Assembly: GCF_002002885.1 (NCBI RefSeq)
Contig: NZ_CP019510.1
Span: forward strand, 6,224,465-6,288,464
DNA: 64,000 nucleotides
Reading direction: 5' to 3'
From: Janthinobacterium sp. LM6
Lineage (GTDB): Bacteria; Pseudomonadota; Gammaproteobacteria; Burkholderiales; Burkholderiaceae_D
In this document: positions 57,767 to 64,000 of the stretch, piece after piece
How the letters are laid out: the number at the start of each line of letters is the position of its first letter
Numbering within the stretch: the first letter of the stretch is position 1
The notes under the pieces: model-generated
What the model was told of the DNA's origin: nothing
Databases searched by the model: none
The model's input: the letters and a program-made list of their open reading frames with translations, nothing else
Position numbers and translations under genes: made by a program

Positions 57767-59464
57767 ATGAAACACATCCCCCTGCTGCTCTCCTGCTTGC
57801 TGCTCAGCGCCTGCGCCACGCATGCGCCCACCGCCTACACCCTCAATTCGGGCGCCGAACGCACGCCGGAACAGTTGGCGGTGGTGTTCGAACACGCCGA
57901 CCTGACCTTGCGCATCGACCCGGCCAGCCGCAGCATCGCCGGCGACGCGCGCCTGACCTTCCTGGCGACGCAGCCGATCTCGCGCTTCGCGCTGGACCTG
58001 GACCGCAACCTGCCCGTCGATGCCATCGAAATCGACGGCAAGGCGCTGCGGCCGCAAGACTACGCCAACCCGGACGGGCGCCTGAGCATGACCTTGCCTG
58101 CCACCATCGCGGCAGGCGCGCGCACCACCATCCGCATCGTCTACCACGGCGTGCCGCACGTCGCCGTGAAAGCGCCGTGGGATGGCGGCATGGTGTGGTC
58201 GAGCACGGCAAATGGCGCGCCGTGGATCGCCAGCGCCGTGCAAGGCGAAGGCTGCGACCTGTTCTGGCCCTGCATCGACCACCCGATGGGCAAGGCGCAG
58301 CTGATCGACCAGCACATCCAGGTGCCGGCGCCGCTGGTGGCGGCCGGCAACGGCATCGCGCTCGGCATGGATGAGGCCGACGGCTGGCGCACCTGGCACT
58401 GGCGCGCCAAACACCCGAGCACCTATGGCATCGCCCTCAACGTGGCGCCCTACCGCAGCTTGCAAGGCGAGTATGCCAGCCGCTACGGCAACCGCATCCC
58501 CCTGCAATTCTGGTATCTGCCGGAAAGCGAAGCCAAGGCGGGCGCCCTATTCGCGGAATTGCCGCCCATGCTCAATTTTTTTGAAAGCGTCATCGGCCCC
58601 TACCCGTTTGGCGATGAAAAGGTCGGCATCGCCGAAACGCCGCACAAGGGCATGGAGCACCAGACCATCAATGCCTATGGCAACAAATTCGCCAAGACCA
58701 GCTATGGCTACGACGAACTGCTGCAGCATGAATTTGCGCATGAATGGTTCGGCAACCAGCTCACCAACAGCAACTGGGACGACATGTGGCTGCACGAAGG
58801 CTTCGGCACGTACATGCAACCGCTGTACATGCAGTATCTGCGGGGAGAACAGGAGTATTTTGCTTCGTTGCAGCAAATGCGCGCCGGCATCGTCAACAAG
58901 GCGCCCATGGTCTCGGGCAAGCCGAAAAGCGAGGAAGAAGTCTACGACCTGAAAAAGGGCGGACCGGGCGGCGACATTTATGTGAAAGGGGCGCTGGTGC
59001 TGCACACCTTGCGCGGCCTGATCGGCGACGACGCCTTCTTCCGCGCCGTGCGCCTGCTCGTCTATGGCACGGAACAGCCGCAGCCGGGCCAGTTCCAGCC
59101 CCGCTATGGCAGTACGCAGGAATTCATGGCCATCGTCAACAAAGTGACGGGCAGTAATTACGACTGGTTCTTCCAGACCTATCTGTACCAGGCCGCGTTG
59201 CCGGAACTGTCCGCCGTGCGGGACGGCGACACCTTGCGTCTGCTGTGGAAGACGCCGGCCGACCTCGCCTTCCCGATGCCGGTGGAAGTGCGTATCGGCA
59301 AGGAAATCCATACCGTTTCCATGGCGCTGGGCTTTGGCGAACTGCCCCTGCCGGCTGGCGCCACGTACACGCTCGACCCGCACTCGCGCGTGCTGCGGCG
59401 GGCCGAGCATATCGAGGCCTTCCAGAAATTCAGGGAAGAACAGGCGAAGGGGAGGAAGGGGTAG
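57767..59464 (+). CDS. M1-family metallopeptidase lipoprotein
   Basis: 565 residues. Lipoprotein signal with lipobox LLSAC (residues about 12-16). M1 aminopeptidase features: GMEHQT (variant of GxMEN), zinc site HEFAH (321-325) with the third ligand Glu344, giving HExxH-x18-E. Compared with PepN it lacks the large C-terminal helical domain, so it resembles the shorter M1 peptidases. Likely located in the periplasm or on the outer membrane, acting on N-terminal residues of peptides. The 12-bp palindrome GACAACGTTGTC (57712-57723) sits upstream. Confidence 0.92.
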   Translation: MKHIPLLLSCLLLSACATHAPTAYTLNSGAERTPEQLAVVFEHADLTLRIDPASRSIAGDARLTFLATQPISRFALDLDRNLPVDAIEIDGKALRPQDYANPDGRLSMTLPATIAAGARTTIRIVYHGVPHVAVKAPWDGGMVWSSTANGAPWIASAVQGEGCDLFWPCIDHPMGKAQLIDQHIQVPAPLVAAGNGIALGMDEADGWRTWHWRAKHPSTYGIALNVAPYRSLQGEYASRYGNRIPLQFWYLPESEAKAGALFAELPPMLNFFESVIGPYPFGDEKVGIAETPHKGMEHQTINAYGNKFAKTSYGYDELLQHEFAHEWFGNQLTNSNWDDMWLHEGFGTYMQPLYMQYLRGEQEYFASLQQMRAGIVNKAPMVSGKPKSEEEVYDLKKGGPGGDIYVKGALVLHTLRGLIGDDAFFRAVRLLVYGTEQPQPGQFQPRYGSTQEFMAIVNKVTGSNYDWFFQTYLYQAALPELSAVRDGDTLRLLWKTPADLAFPMPVEVRIGKEIHTVSMALGFGELPLPAGATYTLDPHSRVLRRAEHIEAFQKFREEQAKGRKG

Positions 59465-59470
59465 CAAAAC

Positions 59471-59538
59471 CTGGGGTCAGACCCCCTCGCACCTGAGCGA
59501 TGACCTTTGTGTTAGCGGTGTTGAGGGTCTGACCCCGG
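59471..59538. repeat. GGGGTCAGACCCC-type inverted repeat element
   Basis: CTGGGGTCAGACCCC at the left and GGGTCTGACCCCGG at the right form an inverted repeat around 39 bp. It directly follows the M1 peptidase gene. The motif resembles REP-like intergenic repeats common in proteobacteria (general knowledge, not searched). Confidence 0.55.
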
Positions 59539-59582
59539 CCTTTTCGCCGTTCGAGGTGTATGCAAAAAAACACCTCTGATAC

Positions 59583-59882
59583 TTATTTCCGAAAGCTCCT
59601 GACAGCATCATTCGCATGCTCGTCGATGACTCTTTTGATTGCCGGCTGCTTGCCATATTTGACTGACAGCCGTTTCCACTGCTTCTGCGCCTGGCCGCAC
59701 GATTGCTCGACGGCTTGCGTGATCTCGCGCTGGCGCGCCTTGTCGTTGTCATCCCACTCGCCGGCAAAGTGCTCGCACATTTGCGCATGATCAATGAACT
59801 GCACCACGTCGCGCGGCAGCTTTTCCTCTGCCTGAGCCAGCAAGGGCAGACAGCACAGTACGGCAGCGATCAACATTTTCAT
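59583..59882 (-). CDS. Small periplasmic protein of unknown function
   Basis: 99 residues. Clear signal peptide (MKMLIAAVLCCLPLLAQA), then a charged, mostly helical mature part with two cysteines (CEHFAGEWDDNDKARQRE, QSCGQAQKQW) that could form a disulfide. It starts 9 bp after the mnmE stop and is probably co-transcribed with it. I do not recognise the family. Confidence 0.7.
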   Translation of the reverse strand: MKMLIAAVLCCLPLLAQAEEKLPRDVVQFIDHAQMCEHFAGEWDDNDKARQREITQAVEQSCGQAQKQWKRLSVKYGKQPAIKRVIDEHANDAVRSFRK

Positions 59883-59891
59883 CGTTTGCCC

Positions 59892-61271
59892 TTACTTGCC
59901 GATGCAGAAACGGCTGAAGATCACGCCCAGCAAATCGTCAGGCGAAAACTCGCCCGTGATGCTCGACAGCTGCACCTGCGCCAGGCGCAGTTCTTCGGCA
60001 AACAGGTCCAGCGACTGATCGTCCTGCGCCGCGTGTTCGGCGGCGATGTCCAGGTGCTTGCCGGCCGATTTGAGCGCGATCAAATGGCGTTCGCGCGCCA
60101 GGTACAGCGATTCGCCCGTCTGCTGCCAGCCGGCGATGCGCAGCAGCTCGGCGCGCAGCAAGTCGATGCCGATGTGCTCGTGCGCGGACAGATACACGTG
60201 GGTGGCGTCGGGCAAGCTGTCGACGCTGGGCTTGTGGCCCGACAGGTCGATCTTGTTCCACACGCGCACCACGGGCACGCCTTCCGGGAAGGCGGCGACG
60301 ATGGTTTCATCGGCCAAAGTCGGGCCATGATCTGCGTCAAGCAGGTGCAGGATCACGTCGGCCTTGCCGATCTCGCCCCAGGTGCGTTCGATGCCGATGC
60401 GCTCGACGGCGTCGATGGTGTCGCCCGCGCTGCGGATGCCGGCCGTGTCGATGATGTTGAGCGGAATGCCTTCGATCTGGATGGTTTCGCTGACCTTGTC
60501 GCGCGTGGTGCCGGCGATCGGCGTCACAATTGCCACGTCGGCGCCCGCCAGCGCGTTCAGCAGCGACGATTTGCCCACGTTCGGCTGGCCCGCCAGCACG
60601 ACATTCAAGCCTTCGCGCAGCAGCGCGCCCTGCGCCGCCTGCGCAAACACTTTATTTAACGCTGCGATGACGGCTTTCAACTGGCCGCGCGCATTCGATT
60701 TTTCCAGGAAATCGATCTCTTCTTCCGGGAAATCCAGGGTCGCCTCGACCAGCATCCTTAAACCCGTCACCTGTTCGACCAGCGCGTGGATGGTGTTCGA
60801 GAACGCGCCCGACAGCGATTGCGAAGCGGACTTGGCCGCCGCTTCCGTCGAGGCGTCGATCAGGTCGGCCACGGCTTCGGCTTGCGCCAGATCAAGCTTG
60901 TCATTCAAAAACGCGCGGCGCGTGAATTCGCCCGGTTCGGCCAGGCGCAAGCCGCTGTCACGGCCCGCTTCCAGCACGCGCGCCAGCAGCAGCTGCAGCA
61001 CGATGGGGCCGCCATGGCCCTGCAATTCCAGCACATCTTCGCCCGTGTACGAATGCGGGCCCTTGAAGTGGATGGCGATGCCCTGGTCGATGATGCTGCC
61101 ATCGGCTTCCGTAAACGGCAGATAGGTGGCGTGGCGCGGTTTCAGCGGCTGCGCGCCGAACAGGGCCGTCATCAAAGGTGCGAGATTTTTGCCGGAGGCG
61201 CGTACCACGCCGATGCCGCCGCGTCCGGGGGCGGTGGCGATGGCGGCGATAGGGGAAGAGTCGAGTTTCAT
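59892..61271 (-). CDS. mnmE: tRNA modification GTPase MnmE (TrmE)
   Basis: 459 residues, the standard length. With MnmG it adds the carboxymethylaminomethyl group to U34 of certain tRNAs. It has an N-terminal tetrahydrofolate-binding domain (IAAIATAPGRGGIGVVRASG), the G domain with G1 GQPNVGKSSLLNAL, G3 DTAGIR and G4 NKID, and the C-terminal zinc-independent CIGK motif at the very end. Downstream of yidC as usual near the origin. Confidence 0.97.
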   Translation of the reverse strand: MKLDSSPIAAIATAPGRGGIGVVRASGKNLAPLMTALFGAQPLKPRHATYLPFTEADGSIIDQGIAIHFKGPHSYTGEDVLELQGHGGPIVLQLLLARVLEAGRDSGLRLAEPGEFTRRAFLNDKLDLAQAEAVADLIDASTEAAAKSASQSLSGAFSNTIHALVEQVTGLRMLVEATLDFPEEEIDFLEKSNARGQLKAVIAALNKVFAQAAQGALLREGLNVVLAGQPNVGKSSLLNALAGADVAIVTPIAGTTRDKVSETIQIEGIPLNIIDTAGIRSAGDTIDAVERIGIERTWGEIGKADVILHLLDADHGPTLADETIVAAFPEGVPVVRVWNKIDLSGHKPSVDSLPDATHVYLSAHEHIGIDLLRAELLRIAGWQQTGESLYLARERHLIALKSAGKHLDIAAEHAAQDDQSLDLFAEELRLAQVQLSSITGEFSPDDLLGVIFSRFCIGK

Positions 61272-61377
61272 GGCGTAATTGTAGTGTATTCGGGGAAGGC
61301 TGCAGGGGCTACGCTATTGTCAGCGACAAACCGGTGCACATGAAGGGGGCGCTCAGTGGAAAGCCGACAAAACCCAC

Positions 61378-61420
61378 TTTTTTTTGACATCGGACCCAGT
61401 GGGTCCGATGTCAAAAAAAA
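61378..61420. repeat. Long perfect inverted repeat, possible bidirectional terminator
   Basis: Eight T then GACATCGGACCC, loop AGT, GGGTCCGATGTC then eight A: a 20-bp perfect palindromic stem. It adjoins the yidC terminator and could stop transcription from both sides, or be a dispersed palindromic repeat. Confidence 0.7.
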
Positions 61421-61440
61421 GCCCGCGCGCGGCGGGCTTT
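61413..61440 (-). terminator. Terminator of the rpmH-rnpA-yidD-yidC cluster
   Basis: AAAGCCCGC and GCGGGCTTT pair around a GCGCG-type loop. Read on the minus strand the hairpin is followed by eight T. It lies 17 bp after the yidC stop. Confidence 0.85.
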
Positions 61441-61457
61441 CTGGTTGCTGGCCGGAC

Positions 61458-63188
61458 TTACTTGACGGCAGGCGCGTATTTCTTGGTGATCACCCATTGC
61501 TGGCCGATCGACAGGACGTTGTTGACGACCCAGTAGAGTACCAAGCCCGACGGGAAGAAGAAGAACATCACCGAGAATGCCAGTGGCATGAACAGCATCA
61601 TCTTCGCTTGCATCGGATCGGCCGGGGCCGGGTTCAGCTTGGTCGTGATGAACATCGAGATCGCGTACAGCACGGGCAGGATGCACCATGGGTCATGCTG
61701 GGCCAGGTCGGTGATCCAGCCGATCCATGGCGCGCCGCGGATTTCCACGGACGCGTTCAAGACCCAGTACAGGGCGATAAAGACGGGCATCTGGATCAGG
61801 ATCGGCAGGCAGCCGCCCAGCGGATTGATCTTTTCCGTCTTGTACAGCTCCATCGTGGCCTGGTTCATCTTTTGCGGATCGCCCTTGAAGCGTTCGCGGA
61901 TCGCCTGCATCTTCGGCGTGACCAGTTTCATCTTGGCCATGCTGCGGTAGCCGGCGGCCGACAGCGGGAAGAACAGCAGCTTGATCAGGATCGTGAAGGC
62001 GATGATGGTCCAGCCCCAGTTGCCCAGCACGCTGTGGATCTGTTCCATGACCCAGAACATCGGCTTGGCGATGATGGTCAGCCAGCCGTAATCCTTGACC
62101 AGTTCCAGGCCAGGCGAGACGTTTTCCAGCAGGTGCGCGATTTGCGGACCCGAGTACAGCTTGCTGTCCATGCTGGCCGAGGCGCCTGGCGCCAGGGTAG
62201 GCAGCGGCAGCACGTTGCCGATGGCGTACAGGTTGGGGCCGACCTTCTTCGTGAAGATGTCGCGCTTGGCGTTTTCAGGCGGAACGAAGGCGGACACGAA
62301 GAAGTGTTGCGAAATCGCAAACCAACCGCCATTCGCCGTCGCCGGGTGCAGGCCCTTCATGGCATTGTCGTTGCCCTTCTTCTCGTCTTCCAAGGCCGCT
62401 TTTTCGATTTTCTCGAACGTCAGCTTCTGGTACTTGTCTTGCGGCGTGTACAGGGTCGGACCCGTGAAGCTGCTGTTGAAGAACGAGTCGCCGACCGGCT
62501 TGTTGCCGTCATGCGTCAGTTGCAGATACAACTGCGGCGTGACAGGGGCCGCGCCCACGTTGGACACGTCATGGCGCACGTCGATGACGTAGTCGCCGCG
62601 CTTGAAGGTAAACGTCTTGGTCAGCTTGACGCCGCCTTCGACCGCTTCCATCACCAGCTGGATCTGCTTGCCATCGGCCAGCGTACGCACGCCAGGCTGC
62701 ACGGTGAAACCGCTCGCATGGGTAGGGAAGGGACCGCCGACCAGGCCCGATTGCGCCAGGTAAGTGTGATTCGCGCCTTCGTCGAACAGCACTTCGTTTT
62801 GCTTGCCGTCGTCCGGCTGGCATACCTTGAACAGGCCGAAGCAGCCGCCAAACCAGCCCGGATTGCCCGCGCCCTTGAATTTCAGCAATTCCAGACGTTT
62901 GACCTGGCCGCCCAGGGTGTCGATATCGACCTTGATGACGTCGGTGGTGATGGTAATCACTTCGCGCTTGAACGCGGCGGGATCGACAGCGTCACCCGGC
63001 AGGGCAGGCACGCCTGCCGCGGCTGGCAAGGCAGCCGTCTTGGCAGGGGTCGCAGGCGCCTTGGCGGTTTGTTCCGTGTTCGCGGAGAACATCGACGGCT
63101 TGCCGTTCGAGATCATCCATTCGTTCCAGAGAATTACCAGCGAGACGGAAAACACGATCCACAGGATGGTACGTTTATTGATATCCAT
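61458..63188 (-). CDS. yidC: Membrane protein insertase YidC
   Basis: 576 residues, typical of Gram-negative YidC. N-terminal helix (TILWIVFSVSLVILW), a large periplasmic domain (about 50-350), and five C-terminal helices with GWTIIAFTILIKLLFFPLSAAGYRSMAKM. It inserts and folds inner-membrane proteins alone or with SecYEG. The ATG at 63188 lies 11 bp after the yidD stop. Confidence 0.98.
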   Translation of the reverse strand: MDINKRTILWIVFSVSLVILWNEWMISNGKPSMFSANTEQTAKAPATPAKTAALPAAAGVPALPGDAVDPAAFKREVITITTDVIKVDIDTLGGQVKRLELLKFKGAGNPGWFGGCFGLFKVCQPDDGKQNEVLFDEGANHTYLAQSGLVGGPFPTHASGFTVQPGVRTLADGKQIQLVMEAVEGGVKLTKTFTFKRGDYVIDVRHDVSNVGAAPVTPQLYLQLTHDGNKPVGDSFFNSSFTGPTLYTPQDKYQKLTFEKIEKAALEDEKKGNDNAMKGLHPATANGGWFAISQHFFVSAFVPPENAKRDIFTKKVGPNLYAIGNVLPLPTLAPGASASMDSKLYSGPQIAHLLENVSPGLELVKDYGWLTIIAKPMFWVMEQIHSVLGNWGWTIIAFTILIKLLFFPLSAAGYRSMAKMKLVTPKMQAIRERFKGDPQKMNQATMELYKTEKINPLGGCLPILIQMPVFIALYWVLNASVEIRGAPWIGWITDLAQHDPWCILPVLYAISMFITTKLNPAPADPMQAKMMLFMPLAFSVMFFFFPSGLVLYWVVNNVLSIGQQWVITKKYAPAVK

Positions 63189-63199
63189 TAGGGTATTTG

Positions 63200-63460
63200 T
63201 CAGGAGTGGTTGCAACCGCAAGCGGTCGTTGAAGATTGTTTGCAATCGGCCGGCGGCACCGGGTCGACGCCCCCTTCATTCCAGGGGTGGCAACGGCACA
63301 GGCGCTTGGCAGCCAGCAGGCTGCCCTTGGCCGTACCGTGCACGCGCAGCGCTTCCATCGCGTAATGCGAACAGCTCGGATAGAAACGGCAATTCTGTCC
63401 CAGCATGGGGCTGATCAGCAACTGATAAGCGCGCAGCAGGAACAGCAGCAGGGTTTTCAT
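63200..63460 (-). CDS. yidD: Membrane protein insertion efficiency factor YidD
   Basis: 86 residues. Conserved YidD core: LLRAYQLLISPMLGQNCRFYPSCSHYAMEAL and RLCRCHPWNEGGVDPVP. A small amphipathic protein at the inner membrane that aids YidC-dependent insertion. Its ATG overlaps the rnpA stop by 4 bp (63457-63460). Confidence 0.96.
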   Translation of the reverse strand: MKTLLLFLLRAYQLLISPMLGQNCRFYPSCSHYAMEALRVHGTAKGSLLAAKRLCRCHPWNEGGVDPVPPADCKQSSTTACGCNHS

Positions 63461-63915
63461 GGCGCGGATGGTGGTGGCGCAGCAACAGAACGGGCCTGGG
63501 CGGCGATTTGCGCCGCGAACAGGCGGCTCAATTCCTCGCGCAGCTCGGCTTTGAGCTGCGTCGTGGTGGCCGGGCCATCCTTGCTGTTGACGGCGCGCGA
63601 CAAACGCACCACGCAGTCGACCGGCGGCATCGCGCTGTTGCGAAACAGCTCGCGCGTGACGCGCTTGATCGTGTTGCGGGTCGCCGCGCGCGGCGCGAAA
63701 CGCTTGGCCACAACGACGCCCAGCCGCGCATGCGGCAATTGATTGTGTCGGGTGTACAGCACAAAATGCGCTGTTTTTTGCGAAGGGCGCAAACGAAAAA
63801 CGGATGAAAATTCATCCGTTTTAACGATACGCCGAAAGCGCGCGAAGTCGTGTGAACCTTCGCGTTGATTGCCGACTGGAGTACAGCTAGCCACGCGATC
63901 AGCTGTCAACGACAA
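63457..63915 (-). CDS. rnpA: Ribonuclease P protein component
   Basis: 152 residues. The signature region is R-N-T-I-K-R-V-T-R-E-L-F-R, preceded by the KTDEFSSVFRLRP segment. Binds the RNase P RNA and helps pre-tRNA 5' processing. It begins 2 bp after the rpmH stop. The N-terminal 20 residues before SHDFARFRR are poorly conserved, so a later non-ATG start is possible. The C-terminal tail is Ala/Pro rich. Confidence 0.95.
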   Translation of the reverse strand: MSLTADRVASCTPVGNQREGSHDFARFRRIVKTDEFSSVFRLRPSQKTAHFVLYTRHNQLPHARLGVVVAKRFAPRAATRNTIKRVTRELFRNSAMPPVDCVVRLSRAVNSKDGPATTTQLKAELREELSRLFAAQIAAQARSVAAPPPSAP

Positions 63916-63917
63916 GC

Positions 63918-64000
63918 CTAGACGGCCAGACGTTTGCGGCCCTTTGCGCGACGTGCGTTGAGCACATCACGGCCACCACGGGTAGCCATACGAGCGCGGA
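63918..64000 (-). CDS. rpmH: 50S ribosomal protein L34, 3' part
   Basis: Partial at the right edge. The visible C-terminal 26 residues, RARMATRGGRDVLNARRAKG then RKRLAV, are the conserved L34 tail; the 5' part lies beyond base 64,000. rpmH heads the rpmH-rnpA-yidD-yidC cluster and is normally next to dnaA/oriC. Confidence 0.96.
   Translation of the reverse strand, partial: RARMATRGGRDVLNARRAKGRKRLAV

Overview
The window looks like a chromosomal segment of a Janthinobacterium-like betaproteobacterium (Oxalobacteraceae). The evidence is GC-rich coding sequence, the order rpmH-rnpA-yidD-yidC-mnmE at the right edge, and rRNA operons of the order 16S-tRNAIle(GAT)-tRNAAla(TGC)-23S-5S with betaproteobacterial 5S and 16S sequence. 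The genus is inferred from general resemblance; no database search was run. The rpmH/rnpA/yidC block usually lies beside dnaA and oriC, so the window probably ends close to the replication origin.

Region 1 (1-13,082) is ordinary metabolism: the 3' part of a PhoD-type phosphatase, a membrane LytTR regulator, an acyltransferase, two tandem FadD paralogues, a lipoprotein aminopeptidase overlapping the operon of a molybdopterin oxidoreductase, an M20 amidohydrolase, a 3-hydroxyisobutyrate-dehydrogenase-family enzyme and a PagL-like lipid A deacylase.

Region 2 (13,117-30,524) holds two nearly identical rRNA operons in direct orientation on the minus strand. Each has two tandem promoters, boxA sites and a terminator. 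Between them lies about 6 kb with a tartrate/D-malate dehydrogenase-like gene, its divergent LysR regulator, a coupled DUF3482 GTPase/DUF2868 membrane pair and a PAP2-like protein that has lost its catalytic motif. The operons differ at a few sites, mostly helices, including a 14-nt length difference near 23S helix 45 and a tRNAIle fragment in one spacer.

Region 3 (30,532-39,830) is a tightly coupled five-gene operon, yfaA-yfaT-yfaS-yfaQ-yfaP. All four junctions are 4-bp ATGA overlaps. It encodes an alpha-2-macroglobulin (YfaS) with a CxEQ thioester motif. In the neighbouring proteins of unknown function I see an NlpC/P60-like peptidase pattern (YfaT) and a penicillin-binding-protein-like plus SpoIID-like plus HExxH arrangement (YfaQ). 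This is the best candidate for an undescribed system: a periplasmic cell-wall/protease-defence module.

Region 4 (39,965-52,982) has a B12-binding radical SAM protein; an MCE/Mla-type lipid transport operon (STAS-permease, ATPase, MCE protein, lipoprotein, VanZ protein); a ferredoxin; an alpha/beta hydrolase; a D-Ala-D-Ala carboxypeptidase; and a three-subunit membrane-bound GMC dehydrogenase (small subunit, flavoprotein, triheme cytochrome c) facing a TetR regulator across a palindromic operator candidate.

Region 5 (52,982-64,000) contains an aldo/keto reductase, phosphatidylserine synthase, a CAP-domain lipoprotein, an Hpt protein, an M1 peptidase, and the origin-proximal mnmE, yidC, yidD, rnpA and rpmH genes, with three small intergenic inverted-repeat elements.
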